DNA from: Cohaesibacter gelatinilyticus | Lineage (GTDB): Bacteria > Pseudomonadota > Alphaproteobacteria > Rhizobiales > Cohaesibacteraceae | Direction: 5' to 3' | Length of the DNA: 64,000 bases | Assembly: GCF_900215605.1 (NCBI RefSeq) | Contig: NZ_OBEL01000008.1 | Coordinates: 1 to 64,000 of the forward strand | In this document: positions 26,346 to 34,164 of the stretch, one piece after another | How positions within the stretch are numbered: position 1 is the stretch's first letter | Layout of the letters: every line of letters begins with the position of its first letter | The notes under the pieces: model-generated | The model's database searches: none | Told to the model about the DNA's origin: nothing | Seen by the model: only the letters and a program-made list of their open reading frames with translations | Program-made: the position numbers and the translations under genes

Positions 26346-26432
26346 TTAATAGTACACATTTGAAATCTGAATTCCCAATATCTTTGTCTGTCTGATAAAC
26401 ATGAAACATCGGGTAGCAAAGGCAAACCAGAA

Positions 26433-27317
26433 ATGACAATGATCAGCAACAAAAGAGAGACACAGAATCTTGCTATTGGCATTTTCTGGATGATTGGCAG
26501 CCTCGCCTCCTTCATCGGCATCGCCGTTGCGTCGCGGGAATTGTCACAATCTTTGTCGATCTTTCAAATTCTGTTTTTCCGCTCGCTCGTTGGTGTCGGC
26601 ATTATATTGCTGTTCGTGCGCACCTTGTTACCAGAAATACGCCAAACCAAGCGGATGATGCTGCATTTCTCGCGCAATGTGGTGCATTTTGGAGCGCAAT
26701 GTTGCTGGACCTTGGGCGTTGCCCTTCTGCCCTTGTCAGAAGTTTTCGCATTGGAATTCACCATGCCGGTCTGGGCGGCTTTGTTCGCTTTTCTGTTCCT
26801 GGGAGAGAAAATCAGCCGCGCCCGGATGATCGCGGTCTTTGCCAGCTTTGCCGGAATATTGGTGATCCTGCGGCCGGGCTTCGAGATCGTCGATCCGGCA
26901 TCCTTCATTGTGCTGATCGCAGCCATTGGCTTTGGTATATCCGTCATCATGGTCAAGATCCTAACCAAGGATTGCTCGCCTGCCGTAATTGTTGTCTGGA
27001 TGATCCTGCTGCAATTGCCCATGGGACTGGCATTGGCAATCCCCAATTGGCAATCACCCAGCCTTGAAAATGTGCCATGGATCATTCTGGCCGGAATTAC
27101 CGGCATGAGCGCGCATTACACAATGGCCAAGGCGTTGAAGCTGGTGGATGCCTCGATCGCCATTCCGATCGACTTCTTCCGGGTGCCCTTGATCGCTCTG
27201 GTCGGCTTCTATCTCTATGGCGAAGTGATTGAAGCATGGTTGTTGCTGGGAGCGCTGCTGATCTTTGGCTCAAACTATTACGCACTTCGAAGCGAAGCGC
27301 GTAACAAGACCATCTAG
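26433..27317 (+). CDS. EamA/DMT-family transporter
   Basis: A 294-residue membrane protein with ten predicted helices in two EamA repeats. Landmarks are FQILFFRSLVGVGIILLFVR, SEVFALEFTMPVWAALFAFL, GEKISRARMIAVFASFAGIL and, in the second half, DASIAIPIDFFRVPLIALVG. Family members export metabolites such as amino acids; the substrate is unknown. It is convergent with msrB downstream. Confidence 0.85.
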   Translation: MTMISNKRETQNLAIGIFWMIGSLASFIGIAVASRELSQSLSIFQILFFRSLVGVGIILLFVRTLLPEIRQTKRMMLHFSRNVVHFGAQCCWTLGVALLPLSEVFALEFTMPVWAALFAFLFLGEKISRARMIAVFASFAGILVILRPGFEIVDPASFIVLIAAIGFGISVIMVKILTKDCSPAVIVVWMILLQLPMGLALAIPNWQSPSLENVPWIILAGITGMSAHYTMAKALKLVDASIAIPIDFFRVPLIALVGFYLYGEVIEAWLLLGALLIFGSNYYALRSEARNKTI

Positions 27318-27326
27318 GCCCCCCAA

Positions 27327-27824
27327 TCAGACATTGGTTGGGCGGAATGCCATGGCAATGCCATTGATGCAATGACGTTTGCCGGTTGGCTTTGGGCCGT
27401 CATCAAAGATATGGCCAAGATGGCCCCCACAATTGCTGCAATGAACCTCGGTGCGGGTCATGAAGAAGCTGGTATCAGTGCTGGTCCCCACCGCATTTGG
27501 CAGGGCTTCATAGAAGCTTGGCCAGCCGGTGCCGCTGTCAAACTTGGTCTTGGAAGAATAGAGCGCCTGCTCACAGCCAGCACAATGGAAAATACCATCG
27601 CGCTTTTCATTGTTCAGCGGGCTGGTGAAAGCACGCTCTGTCGCATGTTTGCGCAGGATCGCATATTGATCGCTGGTCAGGCGCTTGCGCCATTCCGCAT
27701 CAGACAAGTTCAAAGGAAAGGCACCATTCTGACCGGCATCCGAGCGCGAGGCACCTAGCAATCCATAAGCTCCTGCACCAAACAAGGCTGCAGCACCTGA
27801 CAGAAAGAATGTCCGTCTATTCAT
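27327..27824 (-). CDS. msrB: Exported methionine-(R)-sulfoxide reductase
   Basis: A 165-residue MsrB. A Tat-type signal (MNRRTFFLSGAAALFGAGAY) suggests periplasmic repair of oxidised methionine. Two zinc-binding CxxC pairs are present (HCAGC and HCSNCGG). The core motifs are FDSGTGWPSFYEAL, GHLGHIFDDGPKPTGKRHC and ING, with catalytic Cys in RHCING. The downstream of two adjacent ATGs (27824) is chosen for spacing to AGGAG. It is monocistronic and convergent with the EamA gene. Confidence 0.9.
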   Translation of the reverse strand: MNRRTFFLSGAAALFGAGAYGLLGASRSDAGQNGAFPLNLSDAEWRKRLTSDQYAILRKHATERAFTSPLNNEKRDGIFHCAGCEQALYSSKTKFDSGTGWPSFYEALPNAVGTSTDTSFFMTRTEVHCSNCGGHLGHIFDDGPKPTGKRHCINGIAMAFRPTNV

Positions 27825-28045
27825 CATGATCTCCTGTGTCCTCAATGTCTTTTGAGCCTAACTTGATAGTCCGGATCCAAGCCCTCTACCCTTCGAAGTC
27901 AAGATAGGAGGCTGGTCGATCAATCGCCAATCACGATCGTGAGAACAGTCGGTGAGGTCGGATAAGTGCATGAGCAACAGCCAAAGATTTGCCACTAATC
28001 ATGATATAATTTGCCAAACAGCGCGAGAAACCGGAGGTAAGAGCC

Positions 28046-28672
28046 ATGAAAAAGAACAAGATGACCCGTCGCGGCCTGATAGCCAGCTTGGCCACCTTGG
28101 CTGGTGGATCCTTTTTTCTGCGAAATGCTGATGCCTCCGGTTTGACCCCACGCGCGTCCGAGGGCCCCTTCTATCCAAGGCCTTCCATGCGCATGCCCGA
28201 TATCGACAATGATCTGGTCAAGGTGATGGGACTGGTTGAAGAAGCTGGCGGCGAGGTGATCACGCTGAAAGGCACTATCACCGACAGGAACGGCAAGCCA
28301 CGCCCGGGCGTTCGGATCGAGATCTGGCAATGCGACATGAATGGCAAATATCTGCATCCCGGAGACAACCGCAATGTCGCTTATGACCAGGGCTTTCAGG
28401 GCTTTGGCCATGATATCACCGGCAAGGATGGATCTTACAGCTTTCGCACCATCAAACCGGGCAAATATCCCGGCCGCACACCTCATATCCATGTGAAGGT
28501 TCTTGACGGCGATACGGAATTGCTGACCACGCAATTCTATGTGGCCGGTGAGCCAGCCAATGAGCGAGACGGTCTCTATCGCCGCATGTCCGAAGCACAA
28601 GCAAAAAACGTGTCGATGGTCTATGCTGAGACGAGAGACGAAACCGAGGCCATCATCAATGTGACAGTTTGA
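28046..28672 (+). CDS. Exported intradiol dioxygenase-like protein
   Basis: A 208-residue protein with a twin-arginine leader (MTRRGLIASLATLAGGSFFL). The core matches protocatechuate 3,4-dioxygenase-type enzymes: EGPFYPRP, GTITDRNGKPRPGVRIEIWQ, then YDQGFQGFGHD and GKYPGRTPHIHVKV. Candidate Fe(III) ligands are the tyrosines in GKYLHPG and GKYPGR and the two histidines in PHIHV. GGAGG precedes the ATG. Small exported intradiol-type proteins are common but poorly assigned, so the substrate is open. Confidence 0.8.
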   Translation: MKKNKMTRRGLIASLATLAGGSFFLRNADASGLTPRASEGPFYPRPSMRMPDIDNDLVKVMGLVEEAGGEVITLKGTITDRNGKPRPGVRIEIWQCDMNGKYLHPGDNRNVAYDQGFQGFGHDITGKDGSYSFRTIKPGKYPGRTPHIHVKVLDGDTELLTTQFYVAGEPANERDGLYRRMSEAQAKNVSMVYAETRDETEAIINVTV

Positions 28673-28676
28673 TCTG

Positions 28677-29570
28677 TCATTGAGATATTTGACCCAAGAC
28701 AGCCTTTAGAAAATCAGAGATATCCTTTTGAACCAAAGATTTCTCCAGCAATGCATGCTGCTTGATCAGTTCCTTGTCGCGATAGACAATGGACTTGCTG
28801 CCATTACTGCTGTTCAGAAAAGACCCACAATCCCCTTTGGTCCATTGGTTCTGATACCAAGGATCCTTTTCAGCCACCAGCGTCAGCACCGGCTCGCCTA
28901 CAGGCGCATTCACCCCTTTATATTCTGACCATGGTGTTTGGCAGGTCCAGCCTTCGACAATTCTTGCGCTTACCTTTTGATGCTCATTGCCAGCTTCGAA
29001 TGTGGCAGCCACAACCGCACCTTCACTAAAGCCCATCAGAACGAGCTTCTGATCATCGACCATGGGTAGCTGTCTTGCCTGTTCAATCGCATATCCGGCG
29101 TCATGCTGGCGCAACTTCAATGTCCCGCGAAAGAGCGCGCCCTTTTTGGTCTCGACATCGCATGATTTCGGATATTTTTGTCGCGCAAGACTGGCGGGAG
29201 CAATGACTACAAATCCCTTGTCTGCAAGCAGGCTCAACCTCGTATGAATGCCAGACCAAAATCCACTGCAACCATGCATATAGATGATGGTTGGAAAGAT
29301 TTGTCTTGAACCAACTTTCGCCAGTTCCAATTCTGCCATCGTGATGCGTTTGGATTGACCAGAGCCATTGGGCAAATAGGCCAGAGCGGCGTCCCAAGTG
29401 CGTTGCATCTCTGCCTCATCCGCCCAATCTTCCCATGAGATGTCCACAGGCGCTGAAAAGACCTTCGAGCTGTTATGAAGCCCTTGCTCTTGAGCATCGG
29501 CCAAACCAGCAAATGCCATGATCCCAAGCACTGAAAAAGTCGCAAAGCTTAATGTCTTGAACAAATGCAT
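28677..29570 (-). CDS. Secreted alpha/beta hydrolase
   Basis: A protein of about 297 residues with a signal peptide (MHLFKTLSFATFSVLGIMAF, cleavage after ADA). The fold is that of dienelactone-hydrolase-like enzymes: FPTIIYMHGCSGFW carries the oxyanion loop, LVLMGFSEGAVVAATF is the nucleophile elbow (Ser in GFSEG) and LTLVAEKDPWYQ probably holds the acid residue. Start 29570 is preferred over 29588 because AAGG lies upstream. It ends four bases from the dioxygenase stop, in convergent orientation. Confidence 0.75.
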   Translation of the reverse strand: MHLFKTLSFATFSVLGIMAFAGLADAQEQGLHNSSKVFSAPVDISWEDWADEAEMQRTWDAALAYLPNGSGQSKRITMAELELAKVGSRQIFPTIIYMHGCSGFWSGIHTRLSLLADKGFVVIAPASLARQKYPKSCDVETKKGALFRGTLKLRQHDAGYAIEQARQLPMVDDQKLVLMGFSEGAVVAATFEAGNEHQKVSARIVEGWTCQTPWSEYKGVNAPVGEPVLTLVAEKDPWYQNQWTKGDCGSFLNSSNGSKSIVYRDKELIKQHALLEKSLVQKDISDFLKAVLGQISQ

Positions 29571-29643
29571 CTCATCGACCTTATCCATGGAGGTTTGAGC
29601 TCAAATCCCATGCTATTAGCAGTAGTGCATTCACGCAATCAGA

Positions 29644-30186
29644 TCACATTGATGCGTCTGTAACCGGAATCGGACGACGGAGCCGAGATAGGGTTATCTT
29701 AGCCCCACAGATCAATGTGATGAGCAGCAGGACCTCACCTAAGAGCCGAAAAAATACCTCATGAAATTCATCTACATGAGCGTAGTTGAACACTCGCGTT
29801 TCCATCTCCATCTCATAAACTCGATCCCCCAAAACATGAGCAATGCGATCAGAAAATGGATAGGTCCACGCATATTCTCTAACGACGACAGTTCCAGCCT
29901 CATTTTGTTCAATCTGTAATTCATAATTACAGCGATCTTTCTGATCATAACGACAGGCAAGCTCTTGTCTGGTTGGCAGTCTGTTATGCTCTCTTTCAAA
30001 TGACTTTATGTAGCCAACCGCAGCCTGAAGTTTCTTTTTGCTGCTCTGAGCCGAACTTACATATTGCTTCACATTGAGAAGGTTCTGTATCGAAAATGGA
30101 ATAATTATCAAAGAAACCAATAAGATGAGAAGGCATATAGACTGGGCAACTCTTGAAAGAGATGCAAAGAATATCGTTCTGAACAT
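29644..30186 (-). CDS. Hypothetical two-helix membrane protein
   Basis: A 180-residue protein with an N-terminal membrane helix (residues about 14-34, SICLLILLVSLIIIPFSI) and a second near residues 145-165 (LLGEVLLLITLICGAKITL). Between them is a periplasmic domain with ELACRYDQKDRCNYELQIEQ; two cysteines there could form a disulfide. I recognise no family. It lies just downstream of a terminator hairpin. Confidence 0.55.
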   Translation of the reverse strand: MFRTIFFASLSRVAQSICLLILLVSLIIIPFSIQNLLNVKQYVSSAQSSKKKLQAAVGYIKSFEREHNRLPTRQELACRYDQKDRCNYELQIEQNEAGTVVVREYAWTYPFSDRIAHVLGDRVYEMEMETRVFNYAHVDEFHEVFFRLLGEVLLLITLICGAKITLSRLRRPIPVTDASM

Positions 30187-30292
30187 ATTGCAGCCTCAGA
30201 AACTTAAAAGAGCATAATTTACCAATACAATTCATAAATATTCTGAACAAGCCCTCAATTCTTGGAACTCATCTAAACCGCTATTCCCAAAC

Positions 30293-30318
30293 AAAAAAGC
30301 CACGCCGGATGGCGTGGC
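30293..30318 (-). terminator. Intrinsic terminator of the inositol minus-strand operon
   Basis: GCCACGCC (30299-30306) and GGCGTGGC (30311-30318) form an 8-bp stem with loop GGAT. On the minus strand it is followed by TTTTTT. It lies 385 bases beyond the last gene of the operon that begins at 34009, because a MITE-like element and a repeat now sit in between. Confidence 0.75.
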
Positions 30319-30323
30319 AAGTG

Positions 30324-30588
30324 AGGACGTAGATTCATAAATGAGCTGGATTTGGCGTCAAAATGGTCTGATATGGCTAGAAAAAGGGTGAAGGATGGGC
30401 TGATTGCCCATTCAAGCTCTTTGCCGACGCCAGATCTTGACCATTTTGTCGTCCGAAGGATAGGGCGATTTTTCCCGATCACCACGTCGCAAGGATTTGA
30501 AAATGCAACACATTGTCTGCATCCTTACTCCTTGCGATCAAAAAAACTTGCCTCTACCAAATGCATCACATTTATGAATCTACGTCCT
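30324..30588. mobile_element. 265-bp MITE-like element
   Basis: Perfect 20-bp terminal inverted repeats AGGACGTAGATTCATAAATG (30324-30343 and its inverse at 30569-30588) are flanked by a 4-bp direct repeat AGTG (30320-30323 and 30589-30592), the expected target duplication. An inner inverted segment around GACCATTTTG also exists. No transposase frame fits inside, so it must be mobilised in trans, probably by an IS5-group element with the same ends (family assignment by resemblance). Confidence 0.85.
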
Positions 30589-30643
30589 AGTGACTCTCAA
30601 GGGGCTTAACCTCATATCGTCACGTCCATCTCTTGGACCTTTT

Positions 30644-30691
30644 GAGCGAATTCTTATCCGAAAAGTCTGCAATTTTTCGAAGAACGCGCTC
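30644..30691. repeat. Dispersed palindromic repeat, copy 3
   Basis: Left arm GAGCGAATTCTTATCCGAAA, right arm TTTTTCGAAGAACGCGCTC. It lies 13 bases downstream of the last gene of the inositol minus-strand operon. Confidence 0.75.
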
Positions 30692-30703
30692 CAAGGATGA
30701 AGA

Positions 30704-31861
30704 TCACTTCAAGATATTTGGCACTGCATTCACCCAGCGACCATCGCCCTTGGCGCTATCGGTTGCGGCATAAACACTTGCCATGGACCGCAGGCCATCT
30801 TCGGCGCGCGGGAAGAGATTGGCTGCAGGATCTGCGGCACGACCTTCCTTCTCGGCACGGATGATTTCAGCCAGGTCCGTATAGATATTGGCAAAAGCCA
30901 AAGGCATGCCTTCGGAATGACCGATGGTCACACGAGAAGCGCGGCTTGCCTCGGCATAAAGATCCCCTGCTCCACGCTCGATGATCTGGGTGCGACCATT
31001 CAATGGCGTGTAATAGAGCTGGTTCGGATGTTCCTGCTGCCACACCAAACCACCGCTCTCACCAAACACCTGAATGGTCAGGCCATGCATGCGCCCAATG
31101 GCAACGGCAGAAGTCCAAAGACGTCCGACGGCCCCGCCATCCATGCGGAAATTGACCATGGCATCATCTTCCAGCTCGCGGCTGGCAATGGTGGACGCAT
31201 AGTCAGCGCTGATGGTTTCTACATCCTGCCCGGTCACGAAGCATGCCATATGCAGAGCATGGATACCGGCATCAGCCAGCACAGCGGAAACGCCAGCAGC
31301 TTTTGGATCATAGCGCCAACGAACACGTGGATTGTCAGCATCGGCTGCATCAGCATGGAAGCCATGAGCAAACTCAGCCTTCACCAGACGCACCTTGCCA
31401 ATGTCACCATTGGCAATCATCGCTTTCATCTGACGCACCAGAGAGAAGCCGGAATAGCCAAAATTCACCGCACATTGCTTGCCGGTGGCCTTGGAGATCT
31501 TGTAGATCTCCTCACCCTCTTCAACGGTCATGGTCATCGGCTTTTCGCACAGCACATGAAAACCGCCTTCAAGGAAAGCCTTGGTGATCTCAAAGTGTGT
31601 CGCGTTCGGCGTTGCAACAGTCACAAGATCGATCTTGTCATCACGCTTGCTTTCTCCGGCCAACATTTCTTTCCAGTCACCATAAGCGCGATCTTCCGCC
31701 ACGCCGAGAGATTGAGCGTAAGCCCGGCCCTTTGCTGGATCCACATCCAGAGCACCGGCTGCAAAATGGAACAGACCATCAATGCCAGCACCAAGGCGGT
31801 GCGCAGGACCAATCTGGCTGCCTTCACCGCCACCAATCAGACCCCAATTCAATTTGGTCAT
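30704..31861 (-). CDS. Gfo/Idh/MocA-family oxidoreductase (inositol locus)
   Basis: A 385-residue NAD(P)-dependent dehydrogenase. The Rossmann start is MTKLNWGLIGGGEGSQIGPA; the catalytic-domain motif is HVLCEKPMTMTVEEGEEI (the EKP signature), and the conserved histidine is in LADAGIHALHMACF. Start 31861 is chosen because AAGGATAGAACC precedes it. It is the third gene after a related oxidoreductase and iolE-like gene, so it probably oxidises inositol isomers or a related cyclitol. Which of the two oxidoreductases is the true myo-inositol dehydrogenase cannot be decided. Confidence 0.85.
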   Translation of the reverse strand: MTKLNWGLIGGGEGSQIGPAHRLGAGIDGLFHFAAGALDVDPAKGRAYAQSLGVAEDRAYGDWKEMLAGESKRDDKIDLVTVATPNATHFEITKAFLEGGFHVLCEKPMTMTVEEGEEIYKISKATGKQCAVNFGYSGFSLVRQMKAMIANGDIGKVRLVKAEFAHGFHADAADADNPRVRWRYDPKAAGVSAVLADAGIHALHMACFVTGQDVETISADYASTIASRELEDDAMVNFRMDGGAVGRLWTSAVAIGRMHGLTIQVFGESGGLVWQQEHPNQLYYTPLNGRTQIIERGAGDLYAEASRASRVTIGHSEGMPLAFANIYTDLAEIIRAEKEGRAADPAANLFPRAEDGLRSMASVYAATDSAKGDGRWVNAVPNILK

Positions 31862-31886
31862 GGTTCTATCCTTAGTATTTGTCTGA

Positions 31887-31932
31887 AGCGAATTCTTATC
31901 TGAAAAGTGCTGCAACTTTTCAGGAATGCGCT
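31887..31932. repeat. Dispersed palindromic repeat, copy 4, supplying the iolE stop
   Basis: Arms AGCGAATTCTTATCTGAAAA and TTTTCAGGAATGCGCT. The reverse strand of the right arm encodes the last residues AHS and the TGA stop of the iolE-like gene, so the insertion has become part of that gene's 3' end. Confidence 0.8.
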
Positions 31933-32822
31933 GTGAAACCAATGGAGTCGAGATAATTGCGGTTCAGCTTCGCATTATCGATTGGCGAGGTATCGCCTTC
32001 AGGATCGCAATCCTGCTCAACAGTACACCAGCCATTGAAACCGGCATCCACCAATTTCTGACGCACAGCCGGGAAATCCACTTCGCCATCACCAAGATTG
32101 CAGAAAATGCCTTGTCCGCAAGCATCATAGAAACCGGTGCGTTTTTCAATGACATCGGCTTTCACAGCAGCGGAAGTATCCTTGAAATGCATGTAGGAGA
32201 TGCGGTCCATGTGACGCTCCATGAAGGCAACCGGATCGAAGCCTGCATAGGTACAGTGACCGGTATCGAGGCAGAGTTTGAGGATATTCTCATCTGTCTC
32301 AGCCAAAAGACGCTCCAGCTCATCTTCAAAATCCATGAAGCCAGCGGCATGGGCATGCATACCAACCGTCAGGCCATATTCCTCATGGCCCATCTTGGCG
32401 ACAGTCATGATGCGATCCTTGAAGGCTGTCCATTCGGCGTCATCCATCTGCTCGGCTTCGGACGCACGGCCAGCAGTTGGAGCACGGCGTGGGGAAATGG
32501 AATCGATCAGCACCAGATGCTCGGCACCATGGGCTTTCAGAGCCTTACAGGTACGAACGGCGCCATCCATTACATCATCCCATGCGCTTGCATCATGGAA
32601 TGGACGGAACACAACGCCGCCAATCAGCTCGAGATCACGCGCAGCCAAGGCATCGCCCAGCTTTGCAGGGTCTTCCGGCATATAACCAACCGGACCAAGT
32701 TCAATGCCCTTATATCCAGCCCCGGCGCATTGATCGAGTACATGCGTCCATTCGGGGTTTCTTGGATCATCGGCAAATTCCACACCCCATGAACAGGGGG
32801 CATTTCCAATTCGGATGCTCAC
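31920..32822 (-). CDS. iolE: Inosose dehydratase-like TIM barrel (IolE)
   Basis: A 300-residue xylose-isomerase-like TIM barrel. Features are GNAPCSWGVEFADDPRN, GYKGIELGPVGYMPED, then KLCLDTGHCTYAGFDP and ISYMHFKDT with the metal-binding acidic and His residues, and WCTVEQDCDP at the end. It fits 2-keto-myo-inositol (inosose) dehydratase, which makes the substrate for IolD. The final residues lie in a dispersed palindromic repeat. It sits between two Gfo/Idh/MocA oxidoreductases in a three-gene operon divergent from iolDCB. Confidence 0.85.
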   Translation of the reverse strand: MSIRIGNAPCSWGVEFADDPRNPEWTHVLDQCAGAGYKGIELGPVGYMPEDPAKLGDALAARDLELIGGVVFRPFHDASAWDDVMDGAVRTCKALKAHGAEHLVLIDSISPRRAPTAGRASEAEQMDDAEWTAFKDRIMTVAKMGHEEYGLTVGMHAHAAGFMDFEDELERLLAETDENILKLCLDTGHCTYAGFDPVAFMERHMDRISYMHFKDTSAAVKADVIEKRTGFYDACGQGIFCNLGDGEVDFPAVRQKLVDAGFNGWCTVEQDCDPEGDTSPIDNAKLNRNYLDSIGFTAHS

Positions 32823-32887
32823 GGATGATATTCCTTATCTTGTCTTGAATGATCTGTTTCTGAGACTGTCAGCTAAGAATGTGCTGA

Positions 32888-34009
32888 TCAGCCCTGTATC
32901 TTTGTCCAAGCGCCGCTTTGCGCGGATTGTTTGGCGGCATCGACGACGCGGGAAACCGCCAGCCCATCGGCAAAGGTCGGCCAATTGGTGTTGCCGGTCT
33001 CAATCGCTTCGAGAAAATCTCGCGCTTCCATGATCAATTGATCCTGATAGCCGGTGCCATGACCTGGTCCAAGGCAGAAAGCCTTGTAATCGGGATGCGC
33101 TGGACCAGTCAGAATTTGGCGGAAACCGGCCAATCTTTCCCCATCTTTGCTTTGATAGAGCCAGAGGCTATTCTGGTCTTCCTGATTGAAGCGGATGGCA
33201 CCCTTGGTGCCTGTAATCTCATAAATCAGACCCATCTTACGACCTGTTGCAACGCGGCTGAACATCAGATGACCGGCTATACCGCCTTCGAAGCGGCACA
33301 TGAACTGTGCGACATCATCATTGCTCACCTCAACCATCTGGCCAGAACCTTCCTCGGAAGGGCGTTTTTTGTAAACGGTTTCAATTTGCGCATTCAACTC
33401 AGTGATCGAGCCCAGCAGGAATTGCGCGCAATTGATCATATGGGGAGACAGATCCCCCAATGTGCCATTGGCATCCCCAAAGGAGCGCCAGCTGGCAGGC
33501 TGATCCGGGTCAGCAAAAAAGTCTTCGGTATGCTCACCTCGAAAGAAGGTGACATCACCAATTGCGCCCTCGGATATCAGCTCCTTTGCCAATTGAGTGG
33601 CAGGGGTGCGGATATAGTTGAAACCGATCAGGTTCACTTGACCAGACTCCCTAGCGGCTTGCACCATGGCGGTCGCATCTGCAAGACTTGCACCCAAGGG
33701 TTTTTCACATAAAACCGGCTTTCCAAGTCGAAAAGCTTCAAGAGCGATTTCGCGATGCGTGGTCTGCGGACTGGCAATGACAATGGCTTCGACTTTGGAA
33801 TCGGATACCAGCATTTTCCAGTCAGATGTTGCCCGCGCAAAACCAAATTGCTGCGCCTTTGCAGCAGCTCCTTCTTCGGTCGTGGTACAGATCATTTCCA
33901 GGCGTGGGCGCAGAGCAGTGTTGAAGACACCAGGTGCTGCCTGCATGGCCACGGCATGCAGTTTACCCATATAGCCACCACCTATGAGTCCAATGCCGAT
34001 TTCGCGCAT
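32888..34009 (-). CDS. Gfo/Idh/MocA-family inositol dehydrogenase candidate
   Basis: A 373-residue NAD-dependent oxidoreductase, first gene of the minus-strand inositol operon. Rossmann motif: IGIGLIGGGYMGKLHAVAMQ. The EKP motif is PVLCEKPLGASLADA, and the catalytic-region histidine lies in LGDLSPHMINCAQF. GGGAGGTGTAAA before the ATG at 34009 fixes the start; the longer frame to 34099 would run through the operator. It is a candidate for myo- or scyllo-inositol dehydrogenase (IolG-type), by context. Confidence 0.85.
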   Translation of the reverse strand: MREIGIGLIGGGYMGKLHAVAMQAAPGVFNTALRPRLEMICTTTEEGAAAKAQQFGFARATSDWKMLVSDSKVEAIVIASPQTTHREIALEAFRLGKPVLCEKPLGASLADATAMVQAARESGQVNLIGFNYIRTPATQLAKELISEGAIGDVTFFRGEHTEDFFADPDQPASWRSFGDANGTLGDLSPHMINCAQFLLGSITELNAQIETVYKKRPSEEGSGQMVEVSNDDVAQFMCRFEGGIAGHLMFSRVATGRKMGLIYEITGTKGAIRFNQEDQNSLWLYQSKDGERLAGFRQILTGPAHPDYKAFCLGPGHGTGYQDQLIMEARDFLEAIETGNTNWPTFADGLAVSRVVDAAKQSAQSGAWTKIQG

Positions 34010-34034
34010 TTTACACCTCCCTGAAAAAGAAATC

Positions 34035-34050
34035 TTGCAACCGGTTGCAA
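34035..34050. promoter_or_regulatory. LacI-type operator between divergent inositol operons
   Basis: TTGCAACCGGTTGCAA is a perfect 16-bp palindrome. It lies 26 bases before the dehydrogenase start on the minus strand and 114 bases before iolD on the plus strand, so one repressor dimer could control both operons. The 14-bp core is identical to the site before the sugar ABC transporter at 14884. Confidence 0.85.
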
Positions 34051-34164
34051 AATAGGTATCCTTCAAAATAACTGCTTCGTCAATAGCGAAGTATCTCAAT
34101 TACAAAATTCTTCAGCCCAAGCTACTCTCTGGCAGGTGCTGAATTCGGACAGGGAAAAGACGTC

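Larger units (their letters stand above)
30187..30703. other. 517-bp gap with terminator, MITE and palindromic repeat
   Basis: No gene is seen. In order it contains a minus-strand terminator (30293-30318), the 265-bp MITE-like element (30324-30588) with its target duplication, and dispersed palindrome copy 3 (30644-30691). Confidence 0.7.

Noticed and set aside
27900-27960. CACGATCGTG palindrome before the intradiol dioxygenase gene
   Set aside because: A 10-bp palindrome is too short to call an operator without a second copy or conservation.
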